A stretch of 64,000 nucleotides of DNA from Marine Group I thaumarchaeote (lineage in GTDB: Archaea; Thermoproteota; Nitrososphaeria; Nitrososphaerales; Nitrosopumilaceae): assembly GCA_013390765.1 (NCBI GenBank), contig JACAST010000001.1, positions 1-64,000 of the forward strand, written 5' to 3'. Both the position numbers and the translations under genes were made by a program. Below, one piece after another: positions 21,605 to 31,117 of the stretch (position 1 is its first letter; each line of letters opens with the position of its first letter). The notes under the pieces were generated by a model. It did no database searches. It was not told where the DNA came from and saw only the letters and a program-made list of their open reading frames with translations.

Positions 21605-24600
21605 ATGGTTTATATCAAAAGAGTTGATATTTTTGGTTTCAAGTCATTTGGTTTTAAAAATACCAGCGTAAACTTTGAACCAGGGCTAGTATCTATTTCT
21701 GGACCAAATGGTTCTGGAAAGAGCAACATACTAGATGCCATTATCTTTGCAATGGGTGAGAATAAGGCCAGAGTTATGCGTGGACCAAATCTTAGGGCAC
21801 TCATACACGATATTGATAAAAACAGGCATGGACCTAAACTGACACGTGTTAGAGTCCAGTTTGACAATTCTGATAGGAAGATTCCTGTCGATTCTGATTT
21901 AGTTACTATTACGCGTGAAATGAGCGATAAAGGCGAAAGCACCTATTATATTGACAGTAAAAAGATCAACCGAAATCAAATTTTAAATATGCTTGAAGTG
22001 GCAAATGCTAATCTTACACCATTAAACGCAGTTCAGCAGGGAACAGTTACACGTATTTCTGAAATGACAAACGAGGAAAAAAGAAAGACGATCGAGGATT
22101 TAGTTGGTCTCTCGTATTTTGATGAAAAAAAGACTGAATCTTTGAAACAGTTAACCGAAGCTGATCAGCGTTTGGAAATTGCAATGGCAAAGATGGGTGA
22201 AGTAAAAAAGCAGATAGATGAGTTAGAAATTGAGCGAAATCTGAAACTACGCCATGAATTCATTGGTCGGGAATTAGATCGATTTAGGGCTATGGATGCG
22301 GCAGGAAAACTAAGAAAAATTAAGAGTGAAAAGACACTGAAAGAGGAGAAGTATAATGATGATTTATCTGAGACCGAAAGGCTGGGAAAATCACAATCTA
22401 CGTTAAGAGATGAAATTTCCAAAATAACCGCAGAAAAATCTGATTTTTCTGCCAAACTAGATGCTTACAGTCAGGCCAAATCAGGTATTGATTCGGAATT
22501 AAGTATCGAGCAGGGAAAATTTAACAACGCTGATGGCCAAATAAAAACTTCGCAAAAAAGGCTTACTCTAATTGAAAAAAGACTTCCGGATATAACAATT
22601 GAGCTTGAAAACATGAGTAAAAACCAGGGCACAGTGGATTTAGAGCTTGAAGAAGTAAAGAGATCTATTCAGGAAATAAATGACGAAAAAAACATTATAG
22701 ATAAAAAAATTGAAAGTAGTGATTCTAAAATTAAATCTGTTTTGGATCGTCAATCAGAATTAGCCGGCAAAAAAAATGTAACAGATAAAAAAATCCAAGT
22801 TCTTCGAGACGAACTAAACGATGCGATATTAACAAAATCACAATCTATATCACAGCAAAAAAATATACAAAGCACAATCGATAATAACATTAGAAGAAAA
22901 AAAGTTATCGATAATGAATTAACAAATCTTAAACAGTTTTCCGGCAAACTTTCTAAAGTAACTTCTAATAAACATTCATCGTCTCGAGATATTGAATTAA
23001 AAATTTCAAAACTTTCTGAACAAAGAGAAAATATAGAAAGTGATATCGTAGAATTAGATTTAATTTTAGATAAATCATCAAATGCTGCCAATCGTTATAA
23101 CGAAAAGATCAAACTTGTTAAGGATGTAATGCATGAAGATTATACAATATCTCAATTAAAAGATCATACAAAAAAACTTGGTATTGTTGGTTTTGTATAC
23201 GAAGTACTTTCTTGGAATAAACAATATGAACGTGCAATTTTAGCTGCATGCTCTGATTGGTTCAAAGCTGTAATTGTTCCGGACTTTGAAACGCTAGTAA
23301 GCTTGGCACAAGTTGCGCGAAATAAAAATCTGCCCAAGATAAAAATTATTCCACTTAATGCAATACCTAAATTTCAAATGAAGACACCAAAGACACATGG
23401 CTTGTTAGGTATTTTATCTGACTATGTTAAATGTGATAGGGAATACCTTCCAATTGCTAGATTTTTATTTGGAAACATAATACTCGCACAAACCGGAAAG
23501 GACGCACATGAATTATCCAAGGCTGGTTACAAAGCTGTATCTATTAATGGTGAATTTTTTGAATCCAAAGCAAACGCAGTTACCATAGATATTAATTCCA
23601 AGATATCCAAGCTGACAAAAATTATCACTCAGAGCTCAACGGTAGAAGGATTGTTACAAACAATTACGTTGCTGGACAATCACATACACAATAAAAAATC
23701 AAATCTTAAGAAAATTGAGCAAAAACAACGCTATCTTATGAAGCAGTTTCAATTATCCGAAACAGAACTAGGAAATGTATCTAATAGTAATTCTACACTA
23801 AAATCTCAAATTGACTCTACAACCAATATGTCCGATAAACTTTCACAACGAATTTCCGAGCAGAGAGCGCAAGACGAAAGATTTTCTCCAAAAATCATTC
23901 AAATCTTATCAAGTGTTGAATCTCTTAAGCAGCGAATTAGATTAGTGAGGGAAAATTATTCTGACATTGAACAAACGAGTATTGCAAATGAAATTTCTTT
24001 CCTAAACACGAAAAAGTCTTCATTAAATTCTGAAAAGACCAGGATACAGAATAAACTGAGTGAGGCCGAGGCAACGATATCTGTGGTAGTGGACAGCAAA
24101 AAACGTAGAAAAAGTACACTTTTGCAAGAGCAGACTTCTATTGCGGGTGAAAAAAACGAGTTGAAAACTACCATTACTAAATTTCAGACGGAGAAAGATG
24201 CATCTCAGAAAAAGCTAATCAAACTAAGAGAAAAGGAGCAAGAATTAATTTCCACTTCAGGAACATCTGTATCTCAGTTATCCAAGTTTGATGCACAGCT
24301 AAATGAAAGAAACGAAAAAGAACGTAAAATTACAAATGATGTCAATAAGCTTGCAATAGAGTTGGGTGGGCTAAAGCGTGATCTTGCGGAAATTAAAAAT
24401 AATGTATCATCACTTAAGAAGATTCTAAACGCATTTGGATTTGATGAATCAATTGAAACGTTTGATGTTGAACCATCAATCGAGATGCTAGAAAAGGAAC
24501 AAAATTCGTTGGCTACATCACTTAACACTAACGCTCCTCAAAAATATGTAGAAATATCTACTGGATATCGTTCTATGTCAAGTAGAAAGAATGAACTTGA

Positions 24601-25120
24601 GGGAGAGCGCAATGCAGTTGTGTCATTTATTGAAGGAATAGAGAAGGATAAGCGACAAACATTCCTAGACGCATTTGATGTTGTTGACAAAGAAGTTCGA
24701 GAGTTATTTACCAAGATGAATGGTGGTAATGCATGGCTTGAGCTAGAAAACGAAGACGACATATTCAGTTCAGGTATCTCTTATTTCATACAATTCCAAA
24801 ACAAACCGAAGAGAGAGTCTACCTCCATTAGTGGTGGAGAAAAAACTCTCGCCGCAGTTGTTTTTGTTCTGGCATTACAAAGACTCAAGCCTTCACCGTT
24901 TTACCTATTTGATGAAATTGACGCACACTTGGATGCACCAAACGCTCAAAGCTTAGCCAAAATCGTCGAAGAGAGATCAAAAGGAAGCCAATTTATCATG
25001 GTTTCTCTAAAAGATTCTGTTGTAGAAAAGGCGAAATTAATCTACGGTGTATATCCTAAAAATGGAGTTTCGCATATTGTAACGTATAAAGACAAAAGAC
25101 TTCCTGTTGTGGCCACCTAG
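21605..25120 (+). CDS. smc: Chromosome segregation protein SMC
   Basis: The 1171-residue protein has a head domain with Walker A GPNGSGKSN (residues about 33-41), two long coiled-coil arms, a hinge near residues 510-660 (GIVGFVYEVL and LLGILSDYV), and a second head half with the signature SISGGEKTLA and Walker B YLFDEIDAHLD. It organises and segregates chromosomes. Length is normal for SMC. The 3' end overlaps the convergent ABC ATPase gene by four bases. Confidence 0.98.
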   Translation: MVYIKRVDIFGFKSFGFKNTSVNFEPGLVSISGPNGSGKSNILDAIIFAMGENKARVMRGPNLRALIHDIDKNRHGPKLTRVRVQFDNSDRKIPVDSDLVTITREMSDKGESTYYIDSKKINRNQILNMLEVANANLTPLNAVQQGTVTRISEMTNEEKRKTIEDLVGLSYFDEKKTESLKQLTEADQRLEIAMAKMGEVKKQIDELEIERNLKLRHEFIGRELDRFRAMDAAGKLRKIKSEKTLKEEKYNDDLSETERLGKSQSTLRDEISKITAEKSDFSAKLDAYSQAKSGIDSELSIEQGKFNNADGQIKTSQKRLTLIEKRLPDITIELENMSKNQGTVDLELEEVKRSIQEINDEKNIIDKKIESSDSKIKSVLDRQSELAGKKNVTDKKIQVLRDELNDAILTKSQSISQQKNIQSTIDNNIRRKKVIDNELTNLKQFSGKLSKVTSNKHSSSRDIELKISKLSEQRENIESDIVELDLILDKSSNAANRYNEKIKLVKDVMHEDYTISQLKDHTKKLGIVGFVYEVLSWNKQYERAILAACSDWFKAVIVPDFETLVSLAQVARNKNLPKIKIIPLNAIPKFQMKTPKTHGLLGILSDYVKCDREYLPIARFLFGNIILAQTGKDAHELSKAGYKAVSINGEFFESKANAVTIDINSKISKLTKIITQSSTVEGLLQTITLLDNHIHNKKSNLKKIEQKQRYLMKQFQLSETELGNVSNSNSTLKSQIDSTTNMSDKLSQRISEQRAQDERFSPKIIQILSSVESLKQRIRLVRENYSDIEQTSIANEISFLNTKKSSLNSEKTRIQNKLSEAEATISVVVDSKKRRKSTLLQEQTSIAGEKNELKTTITKFQTEKDASQKKLIKLREKEQELISTSGTSVSQLSKFDAQLNERNEKERKITNDVNKLAIELGGLKRDLAEIKNNVSSLKKILNAFGFDESIETFDVEPSIEMLEKEQNSLATSLNTNAPQKYVEISTGYRSMSSRKNELEGERNAVVSFIEGIEKDKRQTFLDAFDVVDKEVRELFTKMNGGNAWLELENEDDIFSSGISYFIQFQNKPKRESTSISGGEKTLAAVVFVLALQRLKPSPFYLFDEIDAHLDAPNAQSLAKIVEERSKGSQFIMVSLKDSVVEKAKLIYGVYPKNGVSHIVTYKDKRLPVVAT

Positions 25121-26082
25121 CTTATATCCACAAAGCACGCAACGTTTCTTCCATCACGAGTTTCAAGCATTGGTACATCTTTGCATTTTTTAATCGCATA
25201 TGGACATCTTGCACGGAATCTACAGCCAGAGTAAAAGTCTATGTCAAGCGGGTCATTAATCCGAATTATCTTTTCCTTGTACAAGTGATCAGGATCCGGT
25301 TCAGATATTGCATCAATCAATGCCTGAGTATAAGGATGCCTTGGTTCCAATAAAACTCGATCTATTGGTCCAGACTCCATAATCTTGCCAAGATATAAGA
25401 TTATTATTCTCTGTCCAAAATATCTTGCAGTTGCCAGATCATGTGTTATGTAAATAAACGAAACGTTATTCTTTTTCTGGATATTTTTCATTAGTTCAAG
25501 AATCTCTCCACGTATGGAAACATCAAGCATGGAAACTGGTTCGTCGGCAATAATAATTTTTGGCCTTAACACCAACGCTCTTGCTAAAACTACTCGCTGT
25601 CTTTGCCCACCTGAAAGCATATGAGGATACTTGTTTGCAATTTCTTCAGACGGTTCAAGTTTTACTTCTCGAAGAGAGTCCAAAACAATCTTTTCTCTTT
25701 CTAAACCATGACCAATATTATGTATCTCTAGTGGTTCAGAAACAATATCCTTAACTTTCATTCTAGGGTTAATCGAATCATAAGGATCCTGGTGTACCAT
25801 TTGACAATGCATCCTAATCTTCATCAAACTTTTTGAATCATCTTTAATCTCTTCTCCCTGAAAAATAACCTTGCCAGAATCTGGTGTTATTGCTCTAAGA
25901 ATTAATTTGGCTATTGTTGTTTTGCCTGAACCTGATTCCCCAGCAATCACAAGCACTTCATTATTGTATAGAGAAAATGAAACATCTTCCACCGCTTTCA
26001 CTAAAGATTTTATTGAACCAAACACATTTTTTTTGACAAACTGTTTGGATAACCCCTCAACTCTTAGAATCTCATCCAACAA
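25117..26082 (-). CDS. Oligopeptide/dipeptide ABC transporter ATP-binding protein (OppF/DppF type)
   Basis: The 321-residue ATPase has Walker A GESGSGKTT, signature LSGGQRQR, Walker B IIADEP and switch His in THD. Its C terminus has the Opp/Dpp end with a Cys-rich motif (CRFRARCPYAIKKC) that binds an iron-sulfur cluster in homologues. It normally works with a partner ATPase and two permeases, none of which lie in this window. The substrate may be peptides or nickel. Confidence 0.93.
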   Translation of the reverse strand: MLDEILRVEGLSKQFVKKNVFGSIKSLVKAVEDVSFSLYNNEVLVIAGESGSGKTTIAKLILRAITPDSGKVIFQGEEIKDDSKSLMKIRMHCQMVHQDPYDSINPRMKVKDIVSEPLEIHNIGHGLEREKIVLDSLREVKLEPSEEIANKYPHMLSGGQRQRVVLARALVLRPKIIIADEPVSMLDVSIRGEILELMKNIQKKNNVSFIYITHDLATARYFGQRIIILYLGKIMESGPIDRVLLEPRHPYTQALIDAISEPDPDHLYKEKIIRINDPLDIDFYSGCRFRARCPYAIKKCKDVPMLETRDGRNVACFVDIS

Positions 26083-26173
26083 ACCGTTATTGGTTGACTA
26101 GTATATCAAGAAATCATAAAATAATTGTTAGACACCAAAAAGACTTTATGAGGCACAGATTTTGGTGCATTTT

Positions 26174-27202
26174 ATGAGTCTAAAATCTATTCAAAAGAAA
26201 CTAGAATACACAAAATATGTTTTAGGCGAACAACTTTGTTACTATGAACCATCCAGAAATAAATCACAGAATACACTTGTTCAGGAATTATCATCTAGTT
26301 TAAATAAAAAACAAAAATCAATTAATCCAAAATTTTTCTATGATAAAAAGGGCTCCCAACTTTTTGAACAAATATGTAAATTACCAGAATACTATCTAAC
26401 AAGAACTGAAATTAGCATATTAACACAACTATATGAAAAACTACCACCACATCTTAATGGAGATTTTAGGCTTGTTGAATTGGGAAGTGGTTCATCAAAG
26501 AAAACTAGAACACTGATTTCTATTCTTGAAAGATTGCAAAAACGCGTAGAATATTTTCCGATTGATATTTCTAAGATACTTAGAGACAGTTCCAAAAAAT
26601 TACGGGATGATTATGAAAATTTGCATATAACTGGTATAATTGATAGCTACGAAAGTGGGTTAGAATTTATAAAAAATTATGATAATAAGAAAAATCTAAT
26701 AGTATTTTTAGGTTCTAGCTTTGGAAACTTTGATTATGAAAATGGATTAGAGTTTTTACAAAAAATAAATTCTTCCATGAAGAAAGATGATCTATTTTTA
26801 ATCTGTCTGGATCTTGTAAAGGATAAAGCAGTGTTAGAGCGTGCATATAATGATTCGCAAGGTGTTACAGCAAAATTTAATCTTAATGTTTTGTCAAGAA
26901 TTAATTCAGAGTTAGGTAGTAATTTTAACATAAATAAATTTGTACATCATGCGATATACAATGAAAGCCAAAATAGAGTTGAGATATACTTGCGTTCTTT
27001 AGAAAATCAGATAGTGAATATCCCTAAAGCCAGAATGATGTTACAAATTAAACAGGATGAATTAATTCATACTGAAAATTCATACAAATATACAATTCCA
27101 GCAATAAAAGAAATATTGGCAATTACTGGTTTTCGAATTAAAGATATATGGTATGATGAGAAGCGGTACTTTTGTTTAGTTTTGCTTTCAAAAAATGATT
27201 AA
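26174..27202 (+). CDS. egtD: L-histidine N-alpha-methyltransferase (EgtD)
   Basis: The protein of about 342 residues matches EgtD: PKFFYDKKGSQLFEQICKLPEYYLTRTE near the start, the SAM motif LVELGSGSSKKTR, and GSSFGNFDY in the middle. It adds three methyl groups to histidine, the first step of ergothioneine synthesis. ATG at 26174 is preferred over GTG at 26162. It converges on egtB with a four-base overlap. Confidence 0.95.
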   Translation: MSLKSIQKKLEYTKYVLGEQLCYYEPSRNKSQNTLVQELSSSLNKKQKSINPKFFYDKKGSQLFEQICKLPEYYLTRTEISILTQLYEKLPPHLNGDFRLVELGSGSSKKTRTLISILERLQKRVEYFPIDISKILRDSSKKLRDDYENLHITGIIDSYESGLEFIKNYDNKKNLIVFLGSSFGNFDYENGLEFLQKINSSMKKDDLFLICLDLVKDKAVLERAYNDSQGVTAKFNLNVLSRINSELGSNFNINKFVHHAIYNESQNRVEIYLRSLENQIVNIPKARMMLQIKQDELIHTENSYKYTIPAIKEILAITGFRIKDIWYDEKRYFCLVLLSKND

Positions 27203-28503
27203 ATATATTCAGCGCATCTAAATCCTGAAAAGAGCCACCTTTCATCCAGTCTGAAAAAGTTTCTATAACTTCCGCGGATAGAAATTGATGGTGTACCAAA
27301 GGAACCACCCCTTAACACTTTTTGATTTGCAAACCATTTGTCATTGTATTCAGAAAATCCCGTTTTAAATCCAGGATAACCGAAAAATTCCGTTGATGTC
27401 CATTCCCATACATCTCCAATCATTTGATGACATCCGTAATGGCTTTTACCATCGGGGTACGCACCAATTTCTGAACAATTCCAAAGGTATGATTCTAATA
27501 GATTTGCATGTAGAGTATCAGGAGATTCATTGCCCCACGGAAAAATTGTTTTTCTTTGGTTTTTTTCATCCCAACAAGCAGCTTTTTCCCATTCTGCTTC
27601 AGTTGGTAATCTTTTGCCTGCCCATTTGCAATACGCATCAGCTTCGTAATAACTAACATGGCAGACAGGTTCATTCGGGTTAATCTTTCGTTTTCCCAAA
27701 AAGTCACATGTCATCCATTGTCCATCAATCTTTTCCCAATACATTGGGGCTTTCCAGTTTTCATTTCGTACCTTGTCCCAACCATCAGATAGCCAGTATT
27801 TGAAATCATCATAGCCACCATCATCTACAAATTTCATGTACTGCTTGTTTGATACTGGATATGAGTCAATTTTGTAGTCATCAAGATAGACTTTGTGTTC
27901 TGGTAACTCAATATCATAACAAAACTGATCACCTGAATAACCCATCATATACAGACCGCCATTAATTTTGACGGAGCTTGATTCTTGCTGTGATTGTGTA
28001 GGCAAGGAATTTCTTGTCAGGGGTCTATATCTATCCGCTAATAGATGCTGTAAATCATAAACCAAAAGCTCTTGGTGTTGGCACTCGTGGTTTATTGCCA
28101 TAAAAAAAAGCTGCTGTGCTTTTTCATCCAACATTTCATTCTGTAAAATGTTAACAACCTTGTTAGTCATCATATGAAAATATTCAAAAACTTGATCAAC
28201 TGTGGGTCTAGTTGCCAATCCTCTCTTATCCTTGTCATGCGGTTCGCCAAATTGATGATAGTATGAATTTAGGTACTCGCTAAATTCCTGTGAATAAAAT
28301 TCGTAGTCACTTATGGTTTTACTCATAACAACTTCAAGAAGCCAGCTAACATGTCCTAAATGCCATTTTGGCGGGCTCATAAAAGGGGCAGTCTGTACAA
28401 TGAAATCATCTTTTTCGAGTGTTTGTACTAGGCTTAATGTTCTAGTCCTTGTTTCATTGAACTGCTTAAGAAGATTTGATTTTTGTTTTGAAACAGTTGC
28501 CAT
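27199..28503 (-). CDS. egtB: Ergothioneine sulfoxide synthase (EgtB)
   Basis: The 434-residue protein has an N-terminal DinB-like iron-binding domain with PPKWHLGHVSW and NHECQHQELLVYD, giving the three His ligands, and a C-terminal formylglycine-generating-enzyme-like domain ending LRGGSFGTP and FRLDERWLFSGFRCAEY. It joins cysteine or gamma-glutamylcysteine to trimethylhistidine with oxygen. Together with EgtD it gives the core of ergothioneine synthesis; the lyase step (EgtE) is not in the window. The overlap with egtD is at the 3' ends. Confidence 0.95.
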   Translation of the reverse strand: MATVSKQKSNLLKQFNETRTRTLSLVQTLEKDDFIVQTAPFMSPPKWHLGHVSWLLEVVMSKTISDYEFYSQEFSEYLNSYYHQFGEPHDKDKRGLATRPTVDQVFEYFHMMTNKVVNILQNEMLDEKAQQLFFMAINHECQHQELLVYDLQHLLADRYRPLTRNSLPTQSQQESSSVKINGGLYMMGYSGDQFCYDIELPEHKVYLDDYKIDSYPVSNKQYMKFVDDGGYDDFKYWLSDGWDKVRNENWKAPMYWEKIDGQWMTCDFLGKRKINPNEPVCHVSYYEADAYCKWAGKRLPTEAEWEKAACWDEKNQRKTIFPWGNESPDTLHANLLESYLWNCSEIGAYPDGKSHYGCHQMIGDVWEWTSTEFFGYPGFKTGFSEYNDKWFANQKVLRGGSFGTPSISIRGSYRNFFRLDERWLFSGFRCAEYI

Positions 28504-28520
28504 GTCAACTCATTTTTGTC

Positions 28521-28682
28521 ATGTTTATATTATATTTTTGGCTAGGAGTTGTAGCAACTACATTTTTTAGTTTTATGTTTAATGCACCCAACAAGTCGAT
28601 GGTCTTGACAGCCACAAATGATACATTTTTTCCTAGTTTTACTCATTTTGTACTATGGCTCACAACTAGTAATCTCGTATAA
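28521..28682 (+). CDS. Possible small membrane protein, 53 residues
   Basis: An ATG frame encodes one hydrophobic helix (MFILYFWLGVVATTFFSFMF) and then a hydrophilic Thr/Asn-rich part. It sits in the gap between egtB and the next minus-strand gene and overlaps that gene's 3' end by 30 bases. The membrane helix is convincing, but there is no other support, so this may be chance. Confidence 0.35.
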   Translation: MFILYFWLGVVATTFFSFMFNAPNKSMVLTATNDTFFPSFTHFVLWLTTSNLV

Positions 28683-28952
28683 CCTATCCAGAATTTCTTT
28701 GATTTCATCCTCGCTTTCAGCCGCTTCAGCCTGATGTTTCAAATTTGTAACAAAACTTGTTGCAAAGGAATTGAGAGATATGTTACCTGAGGTTTGAGTT
28801 TCTAGACAAGCATCTATCTTTTGAATATACTGAGATTTATCAAACATCCAGTCGCCAGATATAGGCTGTGTACTGAAGAAATAAGAAGATGCGGTAAATC
28901 CTACCACAGCAATTACGATAACTGCAGCAGTAAATTTTATGTTTATACCCAT
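28653..28952 (-). CDS. Small membrane-anchored or secreted protein
   Basis: The 99-residue protein has an N-terminal hydrophobic helix (residues 6-26), then a hydrophilic region with Cys residues at about 49 and 97, and a helical acidic C terminus. The helix may be a signal peptide or an anchor, so the rest probably lies outside the cell. The family is unknown. It follows proS on the same strand after 14 bases and may be co-transcribed. Confidence 0.6.
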   Translation of the reverse strand: MGINIKFTAAVIVIAVVGFTASSYFFSTQPISGDWMFDKSQYIQKIDACLETQTSGNISLNSFATSFVTNLKHQAEAAESEDEIKEILDRLYEITSCEP

Positions 28953-28966
28953 AATATTTCACTTAT

Positions 28967-30409
28967 TCAGTAGCCACGAGCAAAGAGCACATTTGTAACG
29001 CCTGTATTTTTACAGTAAATACATGTTTCTGGGTTTTTTTTGTTATCAGATGGAATAACGCGCAGATCTGCACCAGTCTCCTCCTTAATTTTATCTTCAC
29101 ATTCCTGTTTTCCACACCAGGAACAGCCAATCATTTTTCCATTGTCTAACTCTTCTTTGAATTGCTGGTATTCAGAGACTCTAACAACTCTTTCATCAAG
29201 AATTTTTTTAGCAGCATCAAACATCTCATTCTGAATATTTTTTAGATCTGAGAGTATTTTTTCTGGCAACCCGTCTATGTCAGGACTAATTTTTGTTTGA
29301 TTATGTCTTCTAACCAATACTACTTGATTTTTAGCAATATCTTTAGGTCCTATTTCAATTCGGATTGGTATACCCTTTAGCTCCCAATCATTGAACTTGA
29401 AACCCGGAGTAAGATGATCTCTATCGTCTAGATGAACGCGTATATCACTATTAGATAAACTATCTTTGATTTGACGTGCCTTCTGTACTATATTTTCTCT
29501 ATCTTCCTTAGAATAATAAATCGGAATTATAACAACTTGAATTGGAGCTATTTTTGGTGGTAAGACCAGTCCCTTGTCGTCGCCATGTGTCATTATCATG
29601 CCTCCTATTAATCTCCATGAAACTCCCCATGATGTTTGCCATGCGAAAGTTTCAACATTGTTTTCATCAAGATACTTTACGTCAAACGGTTTGGAAAAGT
29701 TCTGACCCAAGAAATGAGATGTTCCCATTTGTAGTGCCTTACCATCAGGCATTAATGATTCAAGTGTATCAGTGTGAACTGCACCAACAAATTTGTCCTT
29801 CTCACTTTTTTTTCCAGTTACTACAGGAACTGCCAGTTCTTCTTCTATAGTTTTTTTATACAGTTCCAAAATATCCGCAACTTCCTTTTCAGCTTCATCC
29901 TTAGTAGCATGAACCGTGTGACCTTCTTGCCACAAAAACTCTGATGTCCTTAGAAATGGTTTTGTGCCTTTAATCTCCGCTCTCAATGCTGAATTCCAAA
30001 AATTAATTTTAAGTGGTAGATCCCTCCAGCTTTTTATCCATTTGGAAAAAAGTGAATAAGCAAGTGTTTCAGAAGTAGGGCGAAGTGCAAGTCTTTCGCC
30101 AATCTCTGAATTTCCTGAGTGTGTAACCCAAAAAACTTCAGGGTTAAGTCCCTCAAAGTGTTCCTTTTCTTTTCTAAGTAGTGATTCAGGTATTAACACA
30201 GGCAAAAATCCATTCCGGTGACCGGTTTCCTTTAGTTTTTTATCAAGTGATTCCTTGATTGATTCCCAAATAGAGTAACCATCTGGCCTTAGTACGATTA
30301 ATCCCTTAACTGGTGCATAATCCGCAAGTTCTGCCTTGATAACTACTTGCGTATACCACTCACTAAAGTTATCATTTTTTGAAACAGTAATACCAACTTC
30401 TTTACTCAA
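28967..30409 (-). CDS. proS: Prolyl-tRNA synthetase
   Basis: The 480-residue protein is the archaeal/eukaryotic type of ProS: class II motifs in LALRPTSETLAY and WQEGHTVHATKDEAE, the anticodon-binding domain near residues 290-380, and the extra zinc-like C-terminal domain (GCSWCGKQECE and CIYCKN) ending in Tyr. It charges tRNA-Pro. Length and layout are normal. Confidence 0.97.
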   Translation of the reverse strand: MSKEVGITVSKNDNFSEWYTQVVIKAELADYAPVKGLIVLRPDGYSIWESIKESLDKKLKETGHRNGFLPVLIPESLLRKEKEHFEGLNPEVFWVTHSGNSEIGERLALRPTSETLAYSLFSKWIKSWRDLPLKINFWNSALRAEIKGTKPFLRTSEFLWQEGHTVHATKDEAEKEVADILELYKKTIEEELAVPVVTGKKSEKDKFVGAVHTDTLESLMPDGKALQMGTSHFLGQNFSKPFDVKYLDENNVETFAWQTSWGVSWRLIGGMIMTHGDDKGLVLPPKIAPIQVVIIPIYYSKEDRENIVQKARQIKDSLSNSDIRVHLDDRDHLTPGFKFNDWELKGIPIRIEIGPKDIAKNQVVLVRRHNQTKISPDIDGLPEKILSDLKNIQNEMFDAAKKILDERVVRVSEYQQFKEELDNGKMIGCSWCGKQECEDKIKEETGADLRVIPSDNKKNPETCIYCKNTGVTNVLFARGY

Positions 30410-30461
30410 TTAACCTTCCACCACCAATCAGCATAATGAGTTTTTCTAGTTTGGTATTATT

Positions 30462-30725
30462 TTACTTATGACCAAGTCCCTTTTTCTTAATAAAGTTCCA
30501 AAGTTTTTTTGTCATTTCACTTGGAGGAATGTCTGCCCTGCCAAAAATCTGTTCAAGTGATTCAACTCTATTTTTGAAACTTACCGAATATCCCCCAAAC
30601 GCTTTTTTTGTTTTACGCTTTGTCTTCGTTGTTTTACGCTTGGTCTTCGTTGTTTTACGCTTTGTCTTCGTTGTTTTACGCTTGGTCTTCGTTGTTTTGC
30701 GTTTTCCAGTTCGTTTTTTTGCCAT
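30462..30725 (-). CDS. Histone-H1-like basic protein with SWIB-like end
   Basis: The 87-residue protein starts with a Lys/Thr/Arg-rich tail made of four KTTKTKR units (residues 9-38), like the tail of histone H1 or bacterial Hc1. The C-terminal half contains DIPPSEMTKKLWNFIKKKGL, which resembles part of a SWIB domain. It is very basic and should bind DNA as a small chromatin protein. The tail is encoded by 21-bp tandem repeats. It follows the 95-residue gene (30727-31014) with almost no gap. Confidence 0.8.
   Translation of the reverse strand: MAKKRTGKRKTTKTKRKTTKTKRKTTKTKRKTTKTKRKTKKAFGGYSVSFKNRVESLEQIFGRADIPPSEMTKKLWNFIKKKGLGHK
30610..30693 (-). repeat. Four 21-bp tandem repeats inside the H1-like gene
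   Basis: Four 21-base units start at 30610, 30631, 30652 and 30673, with a degenerate fifth at 30694. Units alternate between CTTTGTC and CTTGGTC, giving a 42-bp higher-order period. They encode the KTTKTKR units of the basic tail. Length variation between strains is likely. Confidence 0.9.
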
Positions 30726-30726
30726 A

Positions 30727-31014
30727 TTATAGCTTATCCCCCTTGCACAAAACTTTACCTGTTACCCTGCTTTGGAAGTTTGGACAAACAAAACACGGTA
30801 CAAATTGTACTTCCCGCTTAAGAACTGGGCAATCCACAAATTCCTGTTTCATCCTCTTTAGCATTTTTGCACTTACGCCATTTATTTTCAATTTTCCTTT
30901 TTCATCCATCATACCAGAGGCCTTTAGTTCATCTTTTACTTCATTCGTAAGCTTCTGCTTTTTATCGGCAGTTTTTATTTCAACTTCATACTTGAACTGA
31001 AGATCATCTGACAT
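30727..31014 (-). CDS. Hypothetical protein with Cys cluster
   Basis: The 95-residue protein has a charged N-terminal part (MSDDLQFKYEVEIKTADKKQ) and a C-terminal part with four Cys: DCPVL, PCFVCPNF and LCKGD. The Cys spacing suits a zinc site or iron-sulfur cluster. It lies one base upstream of the H1-like gene and is probably co-transcribed with it. No family recognised. Confidence 0.7.
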   Translation of the reverse strand: MSDDLQFKYEVEIKTADKKQKLTNEVKDELKASGMMDEKGKLKINGVSAKMLKRMKQEFVDCPVLKREVQFVPCFVCPNFQSRVTGKVLCKGDKL

Positions 31015-31117
31015 AACTAATATGCAAATACTATCTGATTTAATATTAACTGTAGGCGATCTATCATTTTCTGTTAAGCTTAATATTGTTTAGAATTGGC
31101 TTTAATTCAGAAAACAG

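Noticed and set aside
30610-30701. Regular 21-bp repeats resembling a CRISPR array
   Set aside because: No spacers; the units encode the KTTKTKR tail of the H1-like protein.
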